In this document: positions 51,185 through 62,310 of the stretch, piece by piece
Position numbering within the stretch: position 1 is the first letter of the stretch
How the letters are laid out: each line of letters begins with the position of its first letter
Source: Lamellibrachia columna
Taxonomy: Eukaryota; Annelida; Polychaeta; Sabellida; Siboglinidae
Direction of reading: 5' to 3'
DNA: 64,000 nt
Assembly: GCA_963662155.1 (NCBI GenBank)
Contig: OY759271.1
Location: 34,509,527-34,573,526 of the forward strand
Program-made: the position numbers and the translations under genes
The notes under the pieces: generated by a model
Databases searched by the model: none
Seen by the model: the letters and a program-made list of their open reading frames with translations, nothing else
Told to the model about the DNA's origin: nothing

Positions 51185-54100
51185 ATGATGACGACGTACG
51201 TTCAACTGGCGTTTCTCTCCGTCTTCTTTGGCGGGGATGCCCTCGGTCTGCTCACGAGGGGAGCAGTATCTAACGACGGACTGTGCACCTACACCTTCCG
51301 TGACGTCTGCGTCAGTCAGCGTATGCGGGACGTCGTGGAACTGAGAGCCGTCGTGGACAGTCTACAGGCGCAGCTCACTTTGGTCAACAAGGTCGTCGCC
51401 GCTATACCTGATCTGAGGGTGACCATGAAACAACTGGAAGTGAAAATCGACGACGTAAAGGACAAAATACAAGAGAAGATCGGTGGGTAACGTCACATGT
51501 TGTACAAGTTCTTACTAATGACACTTCTCTCCTGGTGCTGTAAGGTTGGTGGAACAGTCTATGTTGGTCACACATCTCTTTCTACCAACATTACTTACCG
51601 TCTTGCGGTGGAATGCCCATGTCGTCATTACTCGGAAGAAACCGGCTACCTCATCGAAATCACAACGTCACGACATTTTGTATAATAATATATTGGTGTC
51701 CAAAAACAAGCAATGACAACCATTAGTTTATATATAACAAAGTAATACTGTACATAAACCCATCAGAGTTAACTGATTAGTTGAAAGGAGTTGATGATTA
51801 TATGACGGAAGTTCTAAACGGCAGTCGCTCCACTAGTATCTAATTCCCATAGCAGTCTGAATGCCCGCATGATGGTCAAACCTGTATTGTCTGATGAGAT
51901 TGTTGTGAATACTGGGGCCCCTCAAGGGTGCGTTCTCTCTCCTGTGCTTTTCTCACTGTATACTAATGATATCAGATGTCATGACCCAGTTCTCACCCTT
52001 CTGAATATGTAGATGACATGGGTCTTTTTTGGTTATCTGAAAGATGAGTTTTCCATTCCTCAATACTTCCTTCAGATTGACGTGTTGAATACAATGTTAA
52101 AATACAGTTTTCTTGAATTAAATGTAGGGAAAACCAAGGAGTTTGTTCTTGGGAACAGCAGGGAGAGAGAGGCAAGAAGGTCAGTAGTGATAGACCAGAG
52201 GGAGGTAGAGATGGTTGACAGTTTCAAATACTTGGGTACTATTACTGATAAGAAACTGACTTTCAATGAACATGCTGACATGGTGTACAAGAAATCACAG
52301 CAACGTCTCTTTTTACTTAAAAAAACTCAACAGCTTTGAAGTCAGCCCACATGTCTTTGAACTTGTGTACAGAGGTCTTGTTGAGAGTATCTTGTCATTC
52401 AACATCATAACTTGGCTTTGACATCTTACTGTCAAACAAAAGACAAAACTGGGTCGTGTTGTTAACATGGCTAGTAAATTCATTATTCAGCAATACCGAC
52501 AGCTGTCTACTCTGTCTGACTCTACCCTGGCCAGGGAAGGCATTTCATATTTTCACTGATCCTGTTCATCCACTTAACTTATAATTTCAGAAACTTCATC
52601 TGGCAGGCGTATTAAAGTTCCTCTTTCACGAAATAATGCATATAAGTAGTCATTTGTACCTATTGCCTTTGCTGTCCTGAATGCTGCACTCAAGTGACGT
52701 GTCAGAAGAGTTGCTGTTTTTTTGTGTGTGGGGTGTAGTGGAGACAGTGTACTTGCACGTTTATATTATGTACTCATCATTTAATTCATTGCTTTAATCT
52801 GCATGTACTAATCATTATTTGCACCACTTCTTATCACTGTATGTTTTTGACAATGCAGGTATTGTAGTACTAGTGCCCTTCTGTGATGTTCTGAGATAAG
52901 CTTGGGTTTGCTGATTTTAGTCCCCCTTGTAAGCTCGGTAAACATTTAGATTTAGCAAGGTCTCTGTTTATCTTGTATAGCTAGTTTTCTTTTTAACATA
53001 TTCTTATGTGTTATTTATAGATATTGTACTCGTAAACTTGACAACATGAGTGTATACTTTACAACATGTGTATGCAATACTAGTGGGTGTTTGTGTAGGT
53101 GTTTTATTTTTTACATTTGACAGAGGTAATTAATTAATTAATTAATTAATTAATTAATTATGGATGAGTCTGAAGACACTTTTTTTTTAATGTATGGTTT
53201 TAAGACAAATAATAAAGTATTTTTATTTGATTTGATGCGTGACCGCGTGACAAAAACTAGATACTTGCTTAAAGCACTCAACAACATATTTAAGTCATTA
53301 AATAAATTGTATTTTAAATAGCCACACGGTACTCATATATTGAATACTTCAGAGAATAGTATTGTAGTTAGAACTAACTTTGCAGGAAGTGACAATCAAC
53401 ATTCGTCGAAAGGCGGCGCTGTGTACATCCGGTGGGGACGGAAGACGTGTTCGGGAAGTGACGCGGAACTGCTCTACTGGGGCAAGTATTTTTAGATATA
53501 TACAGAGTTCTCTGTTATTGATGAAGTTTGACCCGACGAAGCAACACCGTTTATTATAAGTGCTTCATAGTTTTACTGTACCTACATGTTTTCGGTATCG
53601 TCAAAAAGCCAAGGATGTAGTCAGAAAGCGTACATTTTGGAATTCTTTCAAAATATCAGAAGAAATGTCGAAAGCAGATTTAACAATATTTAACAAGATT
53701 GTCCCCCAAGGCAAAGGCCCAGATGGCAAGTGGACAAGAAAGCCATTGGCGTATCGAGAGTCCAACATTTTTAATCTATGTTTAATCCGCCCTCCTGAGA
53801 TATGTGTCAACCTTGGTTTTAAACATATTCACGCTGCCAACAGTTACATAATCTGTAGATGATTTATTCCATTCATTGATTGTCCTCTGTGAGAACGAGT
53901 ACTTCCTGATATCCAACCTACACTGATCCTTTATTAATGTTACTTCATGACCTCTAGTTCTATTATCTTTCTTGAGTGATAAAATATATGTCTATCAATA
54001 TTTTCATACCCATTCAATATATTAAACAATTCAATTTGATCTCCTCTTAACCGCCTTGTCTCTGGGGTTGTTAAACCACATTCTTTCAGTCGTTCTTTAT

Positions 54101-55127
54101 AACTAATGCCTCTCAGTTTTGAAATCATTTTAGTTGCTCTCTTCTGTATTATTTCAAGCGTATCTATATCCTTCTTACGATATGGTCTCCAAGCTTGTTT
54201 ACAGTTATCTAAATGAGGCCTAACTATTGCTTTATACAGAGATATACTTAGCTTTTTCTCTTTTTGTATGTTATATTTCTCCTAATCAACCCAATAATTT
54301 GATTACCCTTTGAAGCTGCAATAACACACTGCTCTGAAACTTTCATATCAGCACTTATTGTTATTCCTAAGTCCTTTTCTTTTACAGTAGTTCCCAGAAA
54401 TGTATCTCCCATTTTATAGTTTACATCCAAGTTCCCATGTCCTGTCTGTAGGCATTTACATTTCCCCAAATTGAGCAACATCTGCCATTTCTCAGACCAT
54501 TTCACTAATCTGTCTAGATCGTTTTGTAAATGTTGTTTATCACCATCAACATAACATAAGAATCTATAGAACACACCTGGTTTTCTTTTGAAGATTGTAC
54601 GGTTAAAAATGTACGAATGTTTTGTTGTTCAAGGTGTCGTAGCCGGGTCACACTATACACACAGCGGCGGTGGCTCGAACTATCTCTGCATGCCAAGAGA
54701 CCCTGAATGGGGACCGAAAAACACGGCAGGCTTCCAGTCCGGCGGCCATTTGCACGGCGCTGAATATCAAATACATTCAAACGACCCGTTCTCCAAAGTT
54801 AACGCGCAGTCGCTGCACGACAATGACGTCCCGTGTGCCTTGTGCCTTGTGACCAGCCGACCAACGAAACTGATGATTCCGGCCAAACTGACCTGTCCAG
54901 ACGGGTGGACGAAGGAATATTCGGGCTACTTGATGGCGGAACATTACACACACAAAGGCCGAACAACCTACGTCTGTATGGACAACGCCCCGGAAGTCGT
55001 CCCAGGAGGAGGGGCGAATAAGAATGGCGTCCTTTTCTACGTCATCGAGGCTACTTGCGGTGGACCACTGCCTTGTCCCCATTATGTAGAAGGATGGGAA
55101 ATCACGTGTGTCGTGTGTACAAAATAA
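51185..55127 (+). CDS. Secreted coiled-coil protein with short-chain collagen C4-like domain, copy 4
   Basis: Exons 51185-51482, 53386-53481 and 54634-55127 give 295 residues. The layout matches copy 2: signal peptide, CTYTFRDVC, coiled-coil heptads (ELRAVVDSLQAQLTLVNKV), RWGRKTC, then the full Cys-rich domain including NDVPCALC. Relative to copy 2 one codon is gained in EWGPKN and charge changes occur in the helix (KIQEKIGG). All splice junctions are kept, including the GC donor at 53482-53483. Intron 1 (1.9 kb) and intron 2 (1.15 kb) are enlarged by LINE fragments, yet the reading frame is intact, which suggests the protein is still under constraint or was duplicated recently. Confidence 0.83.
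51864..53236 (+). mobile_element. LINE fragment in intron 1 of gene 4 (Jockey/CR1-like)
   Basis: It starts within RT: VNTGAPQGCVLSPVLFSLYTN, then YVDDMGLFW (motif C, reached after a stop near 51990), ELNVGKTKEFV, SFKYLGTITDKKL and a broken C-terminal part. A non-coding tail ends at AATAAAGTATTTTTATTTGA (about 53232) and includes an (ATTA)n run at 53127-53160. Surrounding intron sequence matches introns of the other copies. A different family from the 13.4-kb LINE. Confidence 0.75.
53680..54548 (-). mobile_element. 5'-truncated L2/CR1 LINE in intron 2 of gene 4
   Basis: It is the reverse complement of the last about 870 bp of the 13.4-kb LINE, from GTGATAAACAAC (ORF2) through the 3' UTR (CCATCTGGGCC...) to the AAATCTTGTT-type terminal repeat at 53680-53700. 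The frames DLDRLVKWSEKWQML and YKERLKECGLTT are recognisable but broken. The empty site is seen in intron 2 of gene 2 (near 29890). Confidence 0.85.
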
Positions 55128-55559
55128 AGCATAATCGCACTCATACTGAGTCCTCTCTGCAATATGTCAGATACGACTCAATATCAGAATGACAACGTAG
55201 CCTACTGGGCAAATTAAAGGCACTTACTGCAGTGTTGTTGTCTTTCATTATTAGGGTGCTCGTAGTTTTAAGCAAACACTTTTTTATAATTTAAACCTTG
55301 TTCAAGTATGCAAAAAGTAAAATAGAATATTATATCAGTTACACATATGGCATATGTTTTATCTTTTTTGATTTATTGTATATCGACATGATCCTTACAG
55401 TAATTTAAGAAGTACAACTTACCATACTCTTCGTTCTATTATGGATACTTTGCATATGCTTGAGTTTCATCGTACGTTACAAAAACATAGGAAATCCTGG
55501 ACGTATTATATTACTGGGTTGAGAGATGTATTATAAGTTTTTTTGTTGATCTGTCATAT

Positions 55560-56440
55560 TTAGTATCGATAAATCATGCATGGATAAATGTTTGGCTGTG
55601 TAACGTCCTTGTTGTTTACGACTTGCTACGTCATTGCAACAGGCAACTGAGTAACGTAACATAATTTCAAACAAAAACAAACATTATTTTGTTTCTAGAC
55701 ACGGAAAAAAATTAGGAGTTTAACAAATGAAATAAAGATATGCAGAATCTGTACATCAAATATAAGTTGTGGCAGTGGTGCCATGGTTATGGCTCTACTG
55801 ACAGAGAGTTTGACTAAATATATCTAACTCGGCGGTGATAATGCTTATTGTACGATCGCATCGCCACCACGCGAACGGCGGTTCGTTAGAAGTAGATTTA
55901 TCGTATATGTCAATGGCGCCTGTTACAACCAGTAACGTAATAATCGACCAGTAATGTAATAATCGACCAGTAATATAATAAAAGCGATGAAGATGATTAT
56001 AATGACGATGATGATGAAGATGATAAATTGTACTGATGATGATAAATAGGAGGAGAAAGACGAAGATAATTAAGGGTTTATCTTAGTGCAGGTGATTATG
56101 AGGATGATAATTATTACGATGATGAAGACAACTTTGTCATCCTCATCAGTCTCATCGTCCTGCTCCTCCTCCTTCTCAACATCCTCATGTTCACCCGTAT
56201 CATGGCTACTCAGGTTGACAACCACTCGACGTTCACTAAAATATACTAAAATAAGATTCTCAGAACGATTCAGATGCTTGTTTTCTGGGAGGACATATGT
56301 ACTGCCGTTTATATATCTTCCTAGATAGCATACGGCAATAATAATAATTGATGTGGGCAAACGATGGGTTTGAATCATGCAGGGTAGCAGGGAAGTGGAA
56401 AAGGAATGGGTCCTTTAAAAAATAAACGCTCATCTCAAAT
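55560..56440. other. No supported gene; (GAT)-rich stretch
   Basis: Apart from GATGAT/GATAAT-rich sequence at 55985-56160 and two to three copies of CGACCAGTAATGTAATAAT at about 55940-55980, nothing recognisable is seen. The acidic minus-strand frame over the GAT repeats has no family likeness. Confidence 0.55.
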
Positions 56441-57829
56441 GTAAGGTATCATTTAAACAAAATAACTAGCCGATCGTCTCAAACAAATTAAGGTGTCACA
56501 TTCTAAAATTAAGAGGTCTTCCAAAAAAGTGAAGGGAACATTAAAACAAACGTATGGGGTCATTGCAAAAAGCTGATCATCTCAACAGAAATCATATAAT
56601 ATAATTCTACAAAACTAAATTGTTATTTAAAAAGTGTGAGGGATCATTTAACAACTGATGTAGTTGATTGTCTGAAAAAATATGGGATCATCTCATTCTC
56701 GAAGAAGCTATGGGATCACAAAACATGCAAGTGGTCATTAATAATAAATTAGCTGATCGTCTCAATACATTAAGGGATCATCTTAAAACATTAAAAGGTC
56801 ACCTCATACAATAAAGGGGGGTCTTCTAAAAAGTCAAATAATCATTTAAAAAACGTAAATATTCATTAAAAAAGAACTAGCTGATCGTCTCAATAAATAA
56901 AAAAATCATTTTAAAACATTAAAGTGTCATTTCATAAAATGGATCTTTTCAAAAATTGACGTGTTGATTAAAAAGAACTGGCTGATCGTTAGGGGATCAT
57001 CTCAAAACATTAAGTGGACATCTCGTAAAATAAAGAAAGTTAAGGGGTAATTAAAAAAAAATTCAATGAAAAGAACAAGCGTCATCTGTCGGAAGTGTGG
57101 AAAACTAGTTGTAGAGATAAGCAGGAACTCGCTACATAGGTTTATCGACAACAATGGCGCGGCCCATGAAATATGGTTGCTGTGTGTTCAATAAACTTTT
57201 CTAATAAACCATTGGCGTGATATTGTTGATTGTAGTTGCAAATGGTTAGTTTGTATTCATTGTTTTAGGTGGATAACATACAAAAAATTGCCTTTCGTTC
57301 CCATTTAAGGGATAATCAAGAAAAATGTAAAATTAAGGGGCACATTTAAAACGTACGAAATTTAGAGGTAATCCCAAAAGGGTATATGTAAAGGGTATCT
57401 TTAAATTAAAAGCGGTCACATCAAAACGTAAAATAAGAGGCTTATTTTTTTAGATGCCCTTCTTACTACATTTTTGGATGACACCTTAATGTTCTGATGG
57501 CCCACTTAACTTTTTTCAAATGATGAGCTAGTTACTTTGTTAAATGACCCTTACATTTATCAAAATGATTCCTTAATTTACTTAAAAAATCAGTTTAATT
57601 TATTTGAAATAACCCCTTACATTTTCGATGTGACCCCATAATTTTTGATGACCCCTCAAGTTTGTGTTTTGCTATAAATCCTTACATGTTTAGATTTCCC
57701 TTAATTATATGAAGTGACCGCGTGGGAAGACCACATTATTTTATTAAATGATCCCTTAATTTATTGAGACAATCAGCTGGTTCATTTGTAATCACTAGGT
57801 ACACTTTTTAATATGATCCCTTAACTAAC

Positions 57830-57830
<1 letters not shown>
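56440..57830. repeat. Diverged minisatellite in two opposing arms
   Basis: From 56450 to about 57060, units such as GGGATCATCTCAAAACATTA and CTGATCGTCTCAA recur in variable lengths. From about 57420 to 57830 the same units appear in reverse complement (TGACCCCTTAATTT, TAATGTTTTGATGG-like). The 57110-57290 centre holds a D-segment piece (GGCGCGGCCCATGAAAT). The arrangement suggests a large, decayed inverted repeat rather than a gene. Confidence 0.7.

Positions 57831-57831
<1 letters not shown>

Positions 57832-57922
<91 letters not shown>
57832..57922. repeat. (CA)n microsatellite
   Basis: About 85 bp of CA followed by AAACAAACAAAC and degenerate CA-rich sequence to about 57990; a reverse-orientation counterpart of the TG block at the window start. 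Confidence 0.97.
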
Positions 57923-57924
<2 letters not shown>

Positions 57925-58007
57925 AACAAACAAACAAACACACACTACACACACAACACAAACAACACACACACACAACAAACACACAAAATCACACAAC
58001 AACGTAC

Positions 58008-58235
58008 AAACTAACAAAATGATGAACAAACCAACAAAATGGAAACGGCGACGGCGGCGGCACGATTGACTTCCGTTTCCGGTTTCTTGTGCTTGAGCGC
58101 CACCTGGCGACTTTATCAGCGCCCTGGCGACTGGAGCTAACCCTAACTCCTGAGCGATCCCTGGCGACTAACCCTAATCAGCAAATCCGGTGACCATGTG
58201 CACGATGGACTTCCGTTTACGGTTTCTATCAATCT
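58008..58235. repeat. Inverted counterpart of the left flank
   Basis: AACAAAATGATGAACAAACC is the reverse complement of motifs near 262-285. GGCGACTTTATCAGCGCCCT and CTAACCCTAA repeat the CAGGGGGCGCT/TTAGGG cluster in reverse. GTGACCATGTGCACGATGGA matches 3363-3390 in reverse complement. Confidence 0.75.
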
Positions 58236-58419
58236 GCAGTGTGTGTTTCTATCCAGCTGTAAGCCGTACTACGAGATCAAAATAACAACTGAAACTCCTA
58301 CAACTTCAACAACTGAAGCTCCAACAACTACAACAATTGAAACTCCTACAACTTCTACAACTGAAACTCCTACAACTACAACTGAAACTCGTTTTTTTTT
58401 AATTCTGCGAAACCTGTAA
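58235..58419 (+). other. Possible Thr/Pro-rich (mucin-like) exon
   Basis: After CTGCAG the frame reads VFLSSCKPYYEIKI and then repeats of TTETPTTST / TTEAPTTT, encoded by an ACAACTGAAACTCCT-type 15-18-bp tandem repeat, before ending in a T-run. Such repeats form O-glycosylated linkers in extracellular proteins. No neighbouring exon was found, so it may be an isolated exon or just a tandem repeat that happens to be open. The following 58420-58940 shows nothing recognisable. Confidence 0.3.
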
Positions 58420-58944
58420 ATAGATAAGTTTGTGTAATTTCTACTGAATTGGGAAACAAACTAACGTGTAGAATTTTTTTTTTTGAAAAGTTAACCTTAC
58501 GTAGTTCAGTGCTGCTAATTACTGTATATATTCTGTTGTACCTTTTTTTGGATAAAGACCTGTACAGTTGTTTTCATATATCGATTGTTTCTGTTAACTT
58601 GTTTTTACACACAGGCATACAGGTATGTGTTATATTAGCCAGTTTCTCAAAACAATCACGGCCAGTTTCATATTTTAGCACAAAATTACTTTGGAATCAT
58701 ATTAGGGTAATGAATTTGTCATAATTAAATAGAGTCTTAAAATGTGTAACGGAGAGTTGGGTTGTTGCTATGAACAGCTTTAGTACTTTAAAAACATTCA
58801 CTATCAAGTGACCACCCACTGGCCATTACTAAATCTAGTCACTGCTTGCATCATCAGGTATTGTCGTGTCAAGAATGTAAACAAACTACCCATATCCAGA
58901 TGAGTAAGGACGATTGTCCTGTGTTGAATACATGTGTTTAAATA

Positions 58945-60778
58945 GTGAGGAGGTGGCTCGGTCGGGCGAACAAGCTGTTCTTCTGCAGATATTTCATCTT
59001 CCCGCGTCTTCTTAACAAGAACGTTTTATTGGTCAACCGTCGTGACATGAGAGATCCAGATCAGTCTCTTTAGTGGTGTTTATTTGTCATCTGTTTCGCC
59101 GAACTACACAGCCATTGTCAAGCTATACACTGTAGGACTGGGATGCACCACCATGGCGGATTACCTGGGCCAGCATCCAAATGTTTCTTTTTAATACGAA
59201 CCTGCTGCCCAGTAGTCAGCGCCTCCACGCATTTGGTCATTTCCTAAGCGTAATGTGCGGAGCGCCTCTAGGGAACGATCCGGAAACCAGATTACCTGTT
59301 TGGTTGCTTCCTGCTCACTATGTAGCGCCACTGTCATGACAACGATGCCAATTTGGTTGGTTCTCGGTCCGCTGTGTGACGACACTGTTGTGCAGTGCGC
59401 CAAAATGGTTAATAAATTACCGTAAATTAATTGTTACTAATGTTAATTTCTTCTTCTCAGAAATGGATTTTGTGGTAAAATGAAATAAACGTGACCTCTG
59501 AATTTAGCCTTGTTCCCATGGTAACCCAAACCGTGAGATGTATTACCACAAACCACACAATTGAGGGGGTGTGGCAGGTTAACCTTAAAAATAGGTGGGA
59601 GGTTGAATGTGAGATTTTGAGGTGGGAGTTGTGAACATAAATTATATAAATAACATTACACATTATGTAAATAGCATTACCAGTTTTACAACACAACCCG
59701 CGGCAGCAAGATTTAAACAGATGATGACAAGTGGACAAGGATGCCAATTTACTATGACGTCGGCGCACCGACGTTTCGTGGCGTTTTACTGTGACATCCG
59801 TGCGCAGACGTCATACAAACACACAAAGGAATGCGGATCGCGTTTACGGAAACACACTAAAACGAACCGCGGGAACGAGAACTCGTGATCGCGCTAATGA
59901 GAGGGTGCGGCAGGAATTGGCACATGGGAGGTTGATCCTGAAAAATGGTGGGAAGTGGGAGGTTGACCTCTAAAAATAGGTGATAGGTGGGTGGCTGGCC
60001 TTGACATAATATATATTTGACTTTTGTTTGGGAGGAGAGGAAGGGGGTTTTGCCTCAAACGTTTTTGTCTCAAACGATCCGGTTTATCGATCGCGTAGCA
60101 ACAACGGTCTATGCATCGCTTCAGCCAAATCTGAAAATAAAAAGATAACACCTAACGAATACATCCAGTTCCATTCAGCGACACCAACAACAAAGAACGA
60201 GACTACGTCGATTAAAAACAGGAAGAATTGGTTGAGATAGTATGATATCACGGCTAATGTAATGGTCCCGGATGTACCTACTAAAACGTCGGCGAGTAAG
60301 TATCGGCCTAGTGACATTCCTGCAACGCCAACTGCGGTTACCTACTTATCCCAACCGAGTCATAACCACTGATTTACGGCGCCGAAGTTGTTTGACTATC
60401 TGCGACGTTAAAACACGCCAACGTGGCACATTGGACGTTCATAAACTGGCTTTATTGTGTCAAGTTGTCAACTGATATGCGTGGAGCCATTGTTTGTCTA
60501 TGTGTCTGACGGATGAAATTTTATACGAAGTTCCTTGAACTTCCTTATCCGTTTTCTTTATATTTGATGTGAAAAGTTGCCGACTTTACGGCGTCAGCCA
60601 CTTGTTGGTGATGTTTCAATTGTACACATGGTATTGTCAGGAATATGGTAAACTTCTATGGAAATTAATAAATGTTTAAAATACCATCCTCAACTGATTT
60701 GTTCTATCGCAAATCCGGTTCGTTGATGTCGAAAATAATATGTAGTGTGTGAATATTTTAAGTACTACCCGCAGTCGG
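58945..60778. repeat. Partial duplicated unit 5 (B-C-D, no gene)
   Basis: It matches 23540-25370 in order and orientation (GAGGAGGTGGCTCGGTCGGG, the GGTGGGAGG minisatellite, the AGCGACACCAACAACAAAG block). It ends within D at CGCAGTCGGT, where unit 6 begins. Confidence 0.8.
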
Positions 60779-62310
60779 TCTTTGCGAATTACTGTTTATT
60801 CGCCGTAACGTGGCGGCGATACGGAGACACTATTGCCATCCCCGTGCCCAACCATCGGACTGGCACTGTTCTGGTCAGGAGGTTCGACTCCCTGGTACTG
60901 AGGAGGTGGCTCGGTCGGGCGAACAAACTGTTCTTCTGCAGATATTTGATCTTCCCGCGTCTTCTTGACACGGTAGTTGTATTGGACAAACATCGTGACC
61001 TGAGAAATCCAGATCAGTCTCTTTGGTGGTGTTTATTTGTGAAAAGTTTCGCCGAACTACACAGCCCTTGGCAAGCTGTACACTGTAGGACTGGGATGCA
61101 CCACCATGGCGGACTACTTGGGCCAGCATCTAATGTTTTCTTTTCTAATACGAACCTGCTGCCCAGTAGTCAGCGCCTCCACGAATTATGTCATACGATC
61201 ATTACGATCCGGAAAACAAATTACCTGGTTGGTTGCTTCCTGCTCACTATGTAGCGCAACTGTCATTACAACGGTGCCAATTTGGTTGGTTCTCGGTCTG
61301 CTGTGTGGCGACACTATTGTGCAGTGCGCCAAAATGGTTAATAAGTTACCGTAGATTAATTGTTACTAATATTAATTTCTTCTTCTCAGAAATAGATTTT
61401 GTGGTAAAATGAAATAAACGTGACCTCTGAATTTTGCCTTGTTCCCATGGTAGCCGAAACAGTGAGATGTATTACTACAAACCACACAATTGCGGGGGTG
61501 TGACAGGTTGACTTCAAAAATAGGTGGGAGGTGAAATGTGAGATTTTGAGGTCGGAGTTGTGAACACAAATTATATAAATAACATTACACATTATGTAAA
61601 TAGTGTTACCAATTTCACAACACAACCCGCGGCAGCTGTTTAACAAGATTTAAACAGATGATGACAAGTGGACAAGAATGCCGATTTTATATGACGTCCG
61701 CGCACGGACGTTTCGTGGCGTTTTACTGTGACATCCGTGCGCAGACGTCATACAAATATACACAGGAATGCGTTTCACGTTTACGGAAAGACACTAACAA
61801 TAACCGCGGGAACGAGAACTCGTGATCGCGCTAATGAGAGGGTGCGGCAGGAATTGGCACATGGGAGGTTGATCCTTAAAAATGGTGGGAAGTGGGAGGT
61901 TGGCCTCAAAATAGGTGATAGGTTGGAGGCTGGCCTTGACATAATATATATTTGACTTTTGTTTGGGAGGAGAGGAGGGAGGTTTGCCTCAAATGTTTTT
62001 TGTCTCAAACGATCCGTTTTGTCGGTCGCCTAACAACGGTACGTGCACCGTTTCAATCAATTCTGAAAATAAAAAGATCAAACCTAATGAATAAATCCAG
62101 TTCCATTCAGCGACACCAACAACAAAGCACGAGACTACGTCGATTAAAAACAGGAAGAATTGGTTGAAATAATATGACATCGCGGCTTATGTAATGATCC
62201 CGGATGTACCAACGAAAACGTCAACGAGTGAGGATCGGCCTTGTGACACTCCTGCAACGCTCACTGCGTTTACCTACTTATCCCAACCGAATTATTGCCA
62301 TTAATTTAGG
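60778..62310. repeat. Partial duplicated unit 6 (B-C)
   Basis: A second tandem copy of B and C starting CTTTGCGAATTACTGTTTAT. It is cut off at about 62310 (TAATTTAGGGCGC) by the LINE that runs to the window end. A gypsy pol C-terminal remnant lies at 60796-61129 (minus). Confidence 0.8.

Larger units (their letters stand above)
44903..55560. repeat. Duplicated unit 4, interrupted
   Basis: C-type sequence at 44903-45400 (GACGTCCG tandem units, then CCTCAAGCGTTTTTGTCTCA) is separated from D/E-type sequence (about 48910-51180) by 3.5 kb of unrelated DNA. Gene 4 and F (55128-55560) follow. No clear R or B segment precedes it, and the empty RTE site is present near 49585. Within 48390-51100 no gene is supported. 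Confidence 0.7.

Noticed and set aside
56070..56378. Acidic 102-residue minus-strand frame (EEEQDDETDEDD)
   Set aside because: Over a GAT/CTC-rich low-complexity stretch, with no supporting motif or splice structure.
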